This document shows, piece by piece, positions 53,940-62,679 of a stretch of DNA of 64,000 nt. The stretch is from Aurelia coerulea. Taxonomy: Eukaryota; Cnidaria; Scyphozoa; Semaeostomeae; Ulmaridae. The first letter of the stretch is position 1. Each line of letters starts with the position of its first letter. The translations under genes and the position numbers were made by a program. Location: the NCBI GenBank assembly GCA_039566865.1, contig CM076961.1, forward strand, positions 11,617,501-11,681,500, given 5' to 3'. The notes under the pieces were generated by a model. That model was not told where the DNA came from. It did not search any database and saw nothing but the letters and a program-made list of their open reading frames with translations.

Positions 53940-56756
53940 ATGCTTGACGAACTCAATCATAACCCGACCAGTGAAACGGTAGGACCTGTGATGACATCAA
54001 CTGACGTTGACGCAGTAACTAGGGATAATAAATCTAATGATACCTGTGAAACATTGCACAGCTCTCCTCGAGTAAATGAGGTGACGAAGCAAGCGGGATC
54101 ACTCGGTTTTCGGAAGGGGATGGTTATTGCTTCTCTGAATGTCAATAGCTTGCCCTTGCATAAAGATGAACTTTCGACGTTTATCAACGATAAAGGGATT
54201 CACATTCTTGCACTTAATGAAACAAAACTTGATAAAAAAACACCAAAGCAACTGATGAATATCAAAAATTACAAAATTGAACGGGAAGACCGTAACAAGC
54301 ACGGGGGCGCGGTTGCAATTTACATTAGAGAGAGCATAAACCACTCACGACGAGACGATATTCCATTAAATGGCCTAGAGCTCGTCTGTATCGAAATTAA
54401 GCCCGTCAAAGCAAGCCCTTTCATAGTTGTTGCTTGGTACCGACCACCCAGTGGTCCCGTTGCGACATTCGAAAAATTGGAACAAGTTCTCAAATTCTTG
54501 AAGGTGTCGTTAAGTGATCATTATATGATCTTCTGCGTTCGGAAGTACCGTGGAGCCTTAAAAGGACAGCACAAAAAAATTACTACCCGTCAAATGAAGG
54601 ACTTTGATCAGAATAGTTTCCTTTCTGATATTTCCTCTATTGACTGGGATTCAATCCTCAACTTTAGTAAGGATATAAATACAGCTGTAGAAAATTGGTC
54701 AAATGTACTGTCGATGATCATAGAAAAGCATGCGCCCATGCGGCATCGGAGAGTTTCTGAAAAGTACTGCCCCTGGATTACTAGTGAGCTAAAAGCTTCA
54801 GCTAGAACGAGAGACCGTCTGAGAAAATCGGCGGTAAAAGCTGGATCTGAGATCCTGATGACTGCTTACCGGCATGTCAGAAATGTTGTTACCAAACAAA
54901 ACAAAGCACTAAAACGACAGTACTTTTCTGAGAAAATTCAACGCTGCGAGGGTGACATGAAAGAAACTTGGAAGACTATTAATCAGCTGGTTAATAAGCG
55001 GTCTAAAACCACAAATGTTTCTTCACTACAAGAAGACAACAAAATCTTAACGAGTAGCGATGAAATAGCGGAGTCGATGAATCAGTATTTCTGCAGTATT
55101 GGACAAAAGCTAAGCGTAAAGATACCTTATGCAGAAAACCCACTTCTGCGTGGAGATTTTTCCATGAACAAAAATTCAACTGGGTTTCAGTTTAGAGCGA
55201 TAACACCGGCAGACCTCATGAAGGCAATGCAAAAGTTTAAGGTATCAAAGAGCTTTGGAACAGATGGCATCTCAAGCTATTTTCTTAAAATAGGGATGCC
55301 TGTTCTCGCACCAGTGCTGAGTACCATATTTAATAAATCGATTTCGGAGGGCTTATTTCCAAATAACTGGAAAGTTGCTAGAGTAGCTCCTATCTATAAA
55401 GAGGGTCCTACTGAAGATAGGTCAAATTACAGACCTATATCCGTGCTCCCTGTCGTTTCGCGTCTTTTTGAGAAGACAATCTTCGACCAACTTTACGCCT
55501 ACTTCGACGATAATAAGTTGTTCTACTCACATCAATCCGGCTTCAGGGCCCTGCACTCGGTTTTGACGTGCTTATTGAAGAGTAGTGATGATTGGTACCA
55601 TGATTTTGACAAAGGACTCCTTTCATCTGTAGTATTTATTGACTTGAAAAAAGCCTTTGATACTGTAGATCATGCAATTCTCATTCAAAAGCTTTGTCAT
55701 TATGGAGTGCGGGGAAGGGAGCTGGATTGGTTTAAATCATATTTACAGGATCGTAAGCAATGCTGTAAAGTAAATGGACATACATCAAAAATAGAGAACG
55801 TGAACTGTGGCGTACCGCAAGGTTCGTGTCTCGGTCCACTACTGTTTTTGATATACATAAATGATTTGCCCTGTGCGTTGCAAAGCACAAAAGTGACCAT
55901 GTATGCTGACGACACAAGCATTTCGTACTCATCAAAATCTATAGCCGAGATAAATGAAGCAGTTAATTCAGACCTTAAGAGGCTTCAGCTTTGGTTGGAA
56001 GGTAACAAACTTTCCCTTAATGTAGCCAAAACGCAAAGTATGATCCTCGGTTCCTCGAGTAATTTGAAGAAACATCATCTGGACAATGGAGATCCTGAGA
56101 TCAATCTCCATATAAATGAGGACAACCTAGATATAATTGGATCAAATAAGTATCTTGGCGTTCACATTGATTCCGAGCTTAAGTGGAGAGAACACATATC
56201 TTTTGCTGTAGGTAAGATTGCCAGAGCAATGGGCATGCTTAAATATGCTAAAAAATATCTCCCATTGGAAATAGTAAAAAACATGTATACAAGTATAGTT
56301 GAACCACATTTCAGAAACTGCTGCTCGGTGTGGGGTTGTTGTGGAGAAACCCTGCTCGATAAGCTGCAGAAGCTACAAAACCGTGCCGCACGAATTGTTA
56401 CTAACAGCTCATATGATGCGTCATCTCTTCCTTTGATTGGAAGGCTAGGGTGGTTAACTATAAAGGAAATGATAGAATTTGAAACTGCAACTATGGTTTA
56501 CAAGTCTCTCCATGGTTTAGTTCCTGAATATATACAGCTAATGTTTACAAAACTGTCGGAAAACAATTTACGGTCTCTCCGTAATACCGACACGGATCTC
56601 AGAATACCTCGCTTTACAACCTCTTACGGGCAACGTAGTTTCTCATATCGAGGTGTAACTGTGTGGAATACACTTAATACAGAAATAAAAAGTGCCCCTT
56701 CACTGGCCACTTTCAAAAATTTGCTGAAACAAGCTTTGAAGAATCAAAGGGTGTGA
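53940..56756 (+). CDS. nonLTR-E ORF2: endonuclease-reverse transcriptase, 938 codons
   Basis: ORF2 nicks DNA and copies element RNA into it. The APE-type endonuclease begins at about residue 60 (IASLNVNSLPLHKDE, LALNETKLDKK, KHGGAVAIYIRES, VVAWYRPPSG). The text then jumps from KLEQVLKFL to SLSDHYMIFCVRK, so the GDxN block and the following ~60-90 residues are missing without loss of frame. The reverse transcriptase is complete: SFGTDGISSYFLKIG, SGFRALHSVLTCLLK, FIDLKKAFDTVDHAIL at about 565, CGVPQGSCLGPLLFLIYIND, YADDTSISY at about 654, the thumb, and the FSYRGVTVWNTLN tail. RT looks active; the endonuclease should not be. The ATG follows the ORF1 stop without a gap. Confidence 0.9.
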   Translation: MLDELNHNPTSETVGPVMTSTDVDAVTRDNKSNDTCETLHSSPRVNEVTKQAGSLGFRKGMVIASLNVNSLPLHKDELSTFINDKGIHILALNETKLDKKTPKQLMNIKNYKIEREDRNKHGGAVAIYIRESINHSRRDDIPLNGLELVCIEIKPVKASPFIVVAWYRPPSGPVATFEKLEQVLKFLKVSLSDHYMIFCVRKYRGALKGQHKKITTRQMKDFDQNSFLSDISSIDWDSILNFSKDINTAVENWSNVLSMIIEKHAPMRHRRVSEKYCPWITSELKASARTRDRLRKSAVKAGSEILMTAYRHVRNVVTKQNKALKRQYFSEKIQRCEGDMKETWKTINQLVNKRSKTTNVSSLQEDNKILTSSDEIAESMNQYFCSIGQKLSVKIPYAENPLLRGDFSMNKNSTGFQFRAITPADLMKAMQKFKVSKSFGTDGISSYFLKIGMPVLAPVLSTIFNKSISEGLFPNNWKVARVAPIYKEGPTEDRSNYRPISVLPVVSRLFEKTIFDQLYAYFDDNKLFYSHQSGFRALHSVLTCLLKSSDDWYHDFDKGLLSSVVFIDLKKAFDTVDHAILIQKLCHYGVRGRELDWFKSYLQDRKQCCKVNGHTSKIENVNCGVPQGSCLGPLLFLIYINDLPCALQSTKVTMYADDTSISYSSKSIAEINEAVNSDLKRLQLWLEGNKLSLNVAKTQSMILGSSSNLKKHHLDNGDPEINLHINEDNLDIIGSNKYLGVHIDSELKWREHISFAVGKIARAMGMLKYAKKYLPLEIVKNMYTSIVEPHFRNCCSVWGCCGETLLDKLQKLQNRAARIVTNSSYDASSLPLIGRLGWLTIKEMIEFETATMVYKSLHGLVPEYIQLMFTKLSENNLRSLRNTDTDLRIPRFTTSYGQRSFSYRGVTVWNTLNTEIKSAPSLATFKNLLKQALKNQRV

Positions 56757-56968
56757 AAGTTCTCGTACAGCATCAAACTTTTTCTTTTCTAACCAGAACA
56801 TATCATATATATATTTTTATTTTTCTTTGTAATACAGGTTGCTTTGTAATTTATTCATGTAATTAGGTTAGTTAGGTTTTTAAGCAGGGCACATTGAAAA
56901 TCAGTGTATTTAATTCTACTGAATGTATAACCCTGTTGAAATAAATAGAAATGAATGAAATGAATGAA

Positions 56969-57920
56969 AGTATCCTTGACTGACTTCAACAGGTCATCCA
57001 CGTAGAAATTTCTGCGCACAGTTTCAGTGACTTCAAAGGCATATCGGTCTGCATTGTCGACAGCTGTCTTCCTCAGAGCATAGCTTGCACAGCATGGCGA
57101 CCATACACCACCAAAGAAATGGACGAGCATCTGATACTCTTCTGGATCTTTGCTTAAATCACCATGGGGAAACAAAGGAAGCGCAATGCATCAATATCAT
57201 TTGGGTGAACACGTACCTGGTGGAACATGGATTCAACATCTGCCATCAGTGCCACTGATTCTTGTTGGAATCGGAGTAAAACACCAACAAGTGAGTTCGT
57301 GAAGTCAGGGCCTTGCAGTACATTGTCATTCAGTGATTTCCCACGGTATGTTGCTGCACAGTCGAAAACTATTCTGACTTTCTCGGGCTTCTTCGGATTG
57401 AGCACATTGTGATGTGGTAGATACCATACGGCTCCATCATTTCTACTGATCTGATCTTGAGGGACCTTTCTTGCGTGGTCTTTCACCATGAGATCATCAA
57501 TGAAGTTTGTATACTTCCCACAAAGGCCAACATCCCTTGACAACTTCCTCTTCAGGTGTTTCAGTCCGTGTTCCGCCACTGATTTGTTGTTTGGCTGACA
57601 TGGTTGGATGTCTCTCCATGGTATAGCAAGTTGATAATGCCCATCAACAAGTTTGGCTGTGTCATCGAGTACTGCTAGTGCCTTCTTATCTTCCATCGAC
57701 ATCGCTTTGCAGTTGTTGTCAGCAGTTGATTCACAAAAGTCACGATTGATATATTGCTTGAATTGTTCCTCTAACGTGTCATCATTTTCGCAGGAAGAAA
57801 TGTTAGCACGACTTGTATAACTCACCATCACAAGAACTAATAATAATGACTTGTATGTGACACCATGGACACCTACAATCACTATCAACATTTTTTGAAC
57901 CCAATTCTGCGTCATATTTT
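56969..57920 (-). pseudogene. BEL/Pao reverse transcriptase, N-terminal and palm part
   Basis: Minus-strand frame 57915-57154 gives DDTLEEQFKQYINRDFCEST, YQLAIPWRDIQP, WYLPHHNVLNPKKPEKVRIV, FDCAATYRGKSLNDNVLQGP and VALMADVESMFHQVRV. After a shift near 57160, [19 protein letters not shown] and [14 protein letters not shown] (YVDD catalytic box) follow to 56969, where nonLTR-E begins. The upstream protease and Gag are missing. Confidence 0.9.
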
Positions 57921-58469
57921 AGTTGGTACAACCCCTTTAAAATAGAAGCATTTTCTTGTCAGACTGCCAATGACTTAGAACAGGGTTTGTACGTCATGTC
58001 CATTTTTGTACATTTGCCAAAGGTGTTTGAAAAAGGTGAGTATAATTGCAATGAGGCTACTTGACCAATTTTGTATGAACATTATATAGAATTCCATGTC
58101 ACTTCAGGATGAAACCTGATGGTTCTGAATTCTGAATAGCATTGCTGCATCAGTATGACTTTTTTGAAATAACTGCTTCAATATTTAGGACCTTTTTATT
58201 TCTATGAAATTGTTCGTTTGTGATTGTATTTAGAATAACTAGAAGAGAGAAGAGGCTCTTCAAAAGAGGGTAATTCAATCTCTTGGCTTTCAAGGAAGTT
58301 GAACGCATTAACTTGTATGAACCTTCTCCCTCGTTAATATTTCCCCCCTGCTTATTCTACTGGAAATATTAAATGTGTCCGATTAGTAGGATACTTTTCT
58401 TGATCCCCGATAACTTCATGGCATCAAGTTTTTGATAATTTAGGAATTATAAAATTTGGATTTTTGCAG
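57921..58469. other. Probable intron sequence upstream of the kinase exon
   Basis: No repeat or coding signal recognised. It ends in a pyrimidine-rich stretch and acceptor AG (58468-58469). Confidence 0.4.
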
Positions 58470-58698
58470 GTATGAGATAATCAGTAAAAAAGGACCAAGG
58501 ATCATTTCCGGTATCCAGAAGGTGAATGCGGGACGGATTGAATACGATGACGATCTGCCAGAGGAAACAAGAATTTCAAAAGGCCTTAAATTACTTTTGC
58601 GACCAATCTTGCAAGAACTTCTTGAAACAAATGAAGAAGAAAACGTCATTACGTTTGATCAGTTCTACCAAAGAGTCGAAGATATTGCCTCCCGAAAG
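58470..58698 (+). CDS. TBK1: Exon of a TBK1/IKK-epsilon-like kinase (end of kinase domain)
   Basis: A 229 bp exon-like segment is open in one frame, preceded by TTTGGATTTTTGCAG and followed by the donor GTATCA after GAAAG. It encodes about 76 residues: YEIISKKGPRIISGIQKVNA, then GRIEYDDDLPEE, ISKGLKLLLRPILQELLE and ITFDQFYQRVEDIASRK. I recognise the C-lobe tail of the TBK1/IKBKE kinase domain (ISGxQK, a Leu-rich helix, FDQF). These kinases phosphorylate IRF-type factors and autophagy receptors in innate immune signalling. The first base completes a split codon. No other exon is visible within the window. It could be a pseudogene copy, but the intact frame and splice signals favour a real exon. 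Confidence 0.75.
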
Positions 58699-58819
58699 GT
58701 ATCAAATACTTTCTTACGATCTATCAGACCCCTGTTCATTCATGTTTGTCTCAGGGCTAAATATCTTACTCCACCACTTCCCGAATAATTGAACATTTAA
58801 AGCGCACACAACATTGTGG

Positions 58820-59890
58820 TTACGTTTCATTTCATTTCATTTCGTTTCATTTTTTTGCATTTCATTTATTTAGCTAAAGGGAAGGGTAGCCCTTCAGCAG
58901 AAGTGCTGATTTTCAAGGGGCCCTCTCATAAATTTAAACTAAACTAAATCACCAAAATTGATTAATATTAAAACTATAACTAAACCTATTAACAATCTAA
59001 AAACCTATTTACAATGTCAAAATTTACAATTAAAAGGAAAACCCTAAATTGACTGCTTACATAATGACAGGGAGGATGCTTGTTTTGACTCAGCTGAGAG
59101 GCTATTCTACAACTGTGCTGCTTTGAAAGAAAATGATTTTGACCGTTTGTTGTTTCTTTTTCAAATGTAGCCTCGGGTCCGTCTTTGTATTGCGGAGGCT
59201 ACGGGAGGAGCATTCTGAGTTTCTTGTGAAAAGTCTACTCAAGTATTGCGGAGCCAACCCATTCAGCGATTTGAAGACCATTGTTCCAGAATCATTTTTA
59301 ATGAGTTCTTGAATGGTCTTCCAACCCAGCCCTTCAATAAGTGGTCTGCTTGGGGAGTCGTTGTTTCTTATAATCCTTGCAGCGCGATTCTGAAGTTTTA
59401 GCAACTGATTAATTTCAATTGAGCCTGACACCCCCAAACAGAACAACAGTTTTGAAAGTGCGGCTCCACAATACCTGTGTAGAGAGTTTTCAAAGATTCT
59501 CTTCGTAGGAATGATTTGGCATGCTTCAAAAAGCCTACTGCCCTGGAAACCTTGATAGAGGCCGCTTTGACTTGTTCTTTCCAATCCAGAGACCAGTCAA
59601 TTTGTACACCAAGGTATTTTGTTTTTTTAACAACTTGCAGTTCATTTTCACGAAATTTCAATTTCAGTTCTTCATTCCGACTTTTAAGAGTGGCATGTTT
59701 TTGTCTGGTGGAAACAATCATGGGGTTTGTTTTGGCAACTTTCAAAGAAAGTGTGTTGCCTTGTAGCCAAGTGTCCAGTCGCCTTAGGTCGTTGTTGATA
59801 GCCTCATTTAGGTGAGTCAAATTGTAGGACTGGTGGCATAGACTGGTATCATCAGCAAACATGGACACAGTGGAATCCTGTACAGCTGGA
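58820..59890 (-). pseudogene. nonLTR-H: 3' half of a CR1/L2-like ORF2
   Basis: Minus-strand coding from LPPAVQDSTVSMFADDTSL (FADD box near 59855) through LQGNTLSLKVAKT, KYLGVQIDWSLDWKEQV, FQNCCSVWGC, a shift near 59420, then QNRAARIIRNND, MVFKSLNGLAPQYLSRLF and a mutated tail. The 3' UTR runs to 58822 and ends in ATTTC/GAAAT-type pentamer repeats. The 5' edge at about 59890 meets an AATT/TTA simple repeat. Confidence 0.82.
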
Positions 59891-59895
59891 GGGAG

Positions 59896-59933
59896 ATAAT
59901 TAATTAATTAATTAAATAATTACCAATTAATTA

Positions 59934-59990
<57 letters not shown>
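59896..59990. repeat. TTAA and TTA simple repeats
   Basis: ATTAATTAATTA-type repeats (59896-59935) run into about 18 TTA units (59936-59990), at the truncated 5' edge of nonLTR-H. Confidence 0.92.
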
Positions 59991-59991
<1 letters not shown>

Positions 59992-59999
59992 GACAAAAT

Positions 60000-60442
60000 T
60001 GTTCTTACCTTGGTCCTGAGAAATCGTTGCTTTTTCTCGTCGTAAAATTATATCTGTTTTTTACTTAATCAACCTCAGTAATCTTGTGTTGAATAAAACA
60101 GACGGGACAAATTTGCTTCAATCGACCTTTTAGCTATTCTGAAAAATAATTTGATTCAAATCAAACGATATTTTTTCATATTTTGCAAAATTGTCTAATG
60201 ATCACAATAGTGATAGAAGCTCTGATGTCACTCAATCGAACCTCTCGTATAAAAATGTATTGAATAGAGAACTTCCGGACTCATAGAAGGAAGACGTGTT
60301 TTTAGTTTGCTCTGAATTTATCAAAATTGATATGTTTTAACACAAGTTATATTCACTGTGGATATTTAGTAGTATTATTTGTCCAAGCTTTTTTACATTT
60401 TTCGCTTGCATTTCACATAATGGATTCGAATGCACACCAGAA
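60000..60442 (+). other. Probable 5' leader of the terminal non-LTR element
   Basis: No coding. It lies between the TTA tract and an intact ORF1 on the plus strand. The element's 5' end is somewhere in it but cannot be fixed without another copy. Confidence 0.4.
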
Positions 60443-62557
60443 ATGAGTAAATACACTTTGAATGAAAGAAAAACGTGCATCACGATAGTGTCGCCTGTGA
60501 ATGAAATCCCCTCGTGGATTTCGCTCTTTGACAATCGTTATGGAAATCACCTAAATCGAATTGATGGCTTTGCTGTGGAAAAAAAAGATGATCATGGTAA
60601 GAAGACCTCTTTCTCCATCATTAATCATTCGGCAAAAAAATCAAAGAAGCCAGTTCTCACTTTGACCCTTTATTCAACGGGAACTATCATGGCACAGGCC
60701 CAAGAAACGTCATTGGCAATCTGGAAAGAACTTGAAATGGAGAATGTTTTCAAAGTTAAGGAAGGTAGTTTAAAACCAGAAGATTCTCTTGAAAATTTCA
60801 TCGAAAGACTGCAGATTGTTAGCCCTATTATTCCTCTGCCAGAAAACATTCCACTGCCTAAAGATGACTCTGATTCCGAATCCGAATTAAATATCGATAC
60901 CGATCACAACATGAAAATTAAAGCAATCCCATCAGACAAGTACTCCCAAGAACACACTCTAGATAAAATACTTGATCGTTTGGTTAACCTAGAAAATGAT
61001 AATATCAATCTTAAAATCACAATTTCGCAGTTGACATCAGACTTATCCGAAAATGTCATTGAAATCTTGACTTTGAAAAATGACAACAAAGCACTGCGCG
61101 ATTCAATCAGTGAACTGAAATCAGCCAAAGATAAAATCTCCCAACCTACTTGCTGTGAAACGGATACAAATAATCTTCAAAACAAAATTAAATCGCTGGA
61201 GAAAAAGTTTGGTGATTTAAAATCAACGGTGACCGACCTAAATAAAGATCATAGTGAATCGCATCAACAATATTTAAATTTTTTGGAAAACTATAATGAT
61301 GGAATTTGTTGCGACAAAACTGGTGAACGCCTTTCCCAGAAAAAAATCTGCTCAATACAACAGGATGTGCTCGTTGCGCAAGATGATGTGCAAAAACTTC
61401 AATCAAATTTCGATGCCCTTAAAAACAAGATGAACGATAAGCTCAACCATTTTACACAGCTAGTGAAAACAGCAACTGTTCCAAGCCCCCAAATCAACCC
61501 TGATACACCCATGTCAGTTCGTTCAAAACCTGTCGCTGAACAAGTAAGCTTGGAAAAGGCACCCCCGCTTTGCGAAAACGGATATGCAACAGGGGAAACA
61601 GCATCTTCACAGCATTCCTATGCAGCGTCAGCTATGAAGTCATGCGATGCATCAACAAGTGATGATACCATCAAAAACACTGCGCCTGTCATCAACAAGA
61701 TTAATCTAAATGAGAAAAGTACATTAATCATTGGCGATTCTATGTTGAAATTGATAAACACAGCCCGATTTGACAACAGCGGTAGAACATTCATTCAAAC
61801 CATCAGAGGCGGCAAAATAGAAGATATTTCCTCTTACATATCTAAACTTTCGCCTTGCAACCCCAAATCTATCGTGCTCCACGTGGAAACAAACAACCTG
61901 TCCTCTGATTCCCGTACCACGATCGTTGAAAAATTTGAAACCATAATTCAACAGATCAACAAGAATTTCCCGTCTGCCAAGTTAATAATTTCTGAAATCA
62001 TTTATCGCGAAAAAAGCTATGGCCCAAACAAGGATGACTCTGAAATTACATACATAAACAGAGCGCTACAAAACCTTGTCAAGAAATACGGTGCACATAT
62101 CATAAGTCACAACAACTTACGAGACCCAAATTACAGGTACGATGGCCTGCATCTCACCTACAAAGGAACCTCGATTTTGATAAATAATATCAAAACAACG
62201 TGTTGGCCCTCAACACCAAGACAAAGTAAGCAAATGGCAAACACACAGCGAAAACAACAACCACAACAACCACAACGACCCAACAACCTTCAACAAACAA
62301 AACCAGTTGATGGAAGAGAATCTGAACAGGCGCCGCAAACAAACAACGCGAAGAACATCGATGCAACAAACCTTCAACCATTTCATCAAAATGGCGTTTT
62401 CCCAAATGGAGCCCTACCTTTGCCTAACTTTCATCAACAAAATCGTGGATTCTTTTGGCCCTATGGAAACAATAATTTCTCATATTTTCCTTCATTCCCA
62501 CCCTTTACAATGGGACCTGGACCACAATGGCCAAGAACTTACGGACAAGCATACTAA
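60443..62557 (+). CDS. Non-LTR ORF1, 704 codons: N-domain, coiled coil, SGNH-like domain
   Basis: Intact ORF1 of the element running to the window end. Residues 1-110 are a compact domain (ITIVSPVNEIPSWISLFDN, VLTLTLYSTGTIMAQAQ) that I cannot assign. An acidic patch lies near 140-150. Residues ~160-345 are a long coiled coil (LENDNINLKITISQLTSDL, LQNKIKSLEKKFGDLKS), probably for trimer formation. From about 425 there is an SGNH hydrolase-like domain: STLIIGDSML (Ser block), HVETNNLSSD (block III, where Gly is replaced by Glu) and YDGLHLTYKG (Asp-x-x-His block). A Gln/Pro/Asn-rich tail follows from ~590. The start codon is the first ATG of the frame. ORF2 follows after a ~120 bp spacer. Confidence 0.82.
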   Translation: MSKYTLNERKTCITIVSPVNEIPSWISLFDNRYGNHLNRIDGFAVEKKDDHGKKTSFSIINHSAKKSKKPVLTLTLYSTGTIMAQAQETSLAIWKELEMENVFKVKEGSLKPEDSLENFIERLQIVSPIIPLPENIPLPKDDSDSESELNIDTDHNMKIKAIPSDKYSQEHTLDKILDRLVNLENDNINLKITISQLTSDLSENVIEILTLKNDNKALRDSISELKSAKDKISQPTCCETDTNNLQNKIKSLEKKFGDLKSTVTDLNKDHSESHQQYLNFLENYNDGICCDKTGERLSQKKICSIQQDVLVAQDDVQKLQSNFDALKNKMNDKLNHFTQLVKTATVPSPQINPDTPMSVRSKPVAEQVSLEKAPPLCENGYATGETASSQHSYAASAMKSCDASTSDDTIKNTAPVINKINLNEKSTLIIGDSMLKLINTARFDNSGRTFIQTIRGGKIEDISSYISKLSPCNPKSIVLHVETNNLSSDSRTTIVEKFETIIQQINKNFPSAKLIISEIIYREKSYGPNKDDSEITYINRALQNLVKKYGAHIISHNNLRDPNYRYDGLHLTYKGTSILINNIKTTCWPSTPRQSKQMANTQRKQQPQQPQRPNNLQQTKPVDGRESEQAPQTNNAKNIDATNLQPFHQNGVFPNGALPLPNFHQQNRGFFWPYGNNNFSYFPSFPPFTMGPGPQWPRTYGQAY

Positions 62558-62679
62558 CAAATATACTACAAATATCCACTAACCCAAAATAAAGATCCAA
62601 AATAAATTCAGGACTAGCAAACTTACCGTTTTATTCAATCGCAAACAATGATATCAATTTACTCTTTAAATCAGATAAA

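Larger units (their letters stand above)
52516..56968 (+). mobile_element. nonLTR-E: nearly full-length CR1/L2-like element
   Basis: Contains a 5' leader, ORF1 (52607-53939), ORF2 (53940-56756), and a 3' UTR ending in AAATGAATGAAATGAATGAA at about 56945-56968. It is inserted antisense into BEL reverse transcriptase just after the SVKDT segment. Target duplication is not resolved because the A-rich tail blurs it. Confidence 0.88.
36010..57920 (-). mobile_element. BEL/Pao retrotransposon, 5'-truncated, in six pieces
   Basis: Minus-strand BEL domains run in the right order when read downward: reverse transcriptase (57920-56969), end of RT and start of RNase H (52515-51968), rest of RNase H and start of integrase (51440-51019), integrase core (39617-38990), integrase C-terminus (36692-36520) and a putative 3' LTR (36420-36010). 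The gaps are filled by later insertions (nonLTR-E, nonLTR-F, foldback 39618-51018, and the non-LTR/microsatellite cluster at 36.7-38.9 kb). Gag, protease and the 5' LTR are absent. Confidence 0.85.
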
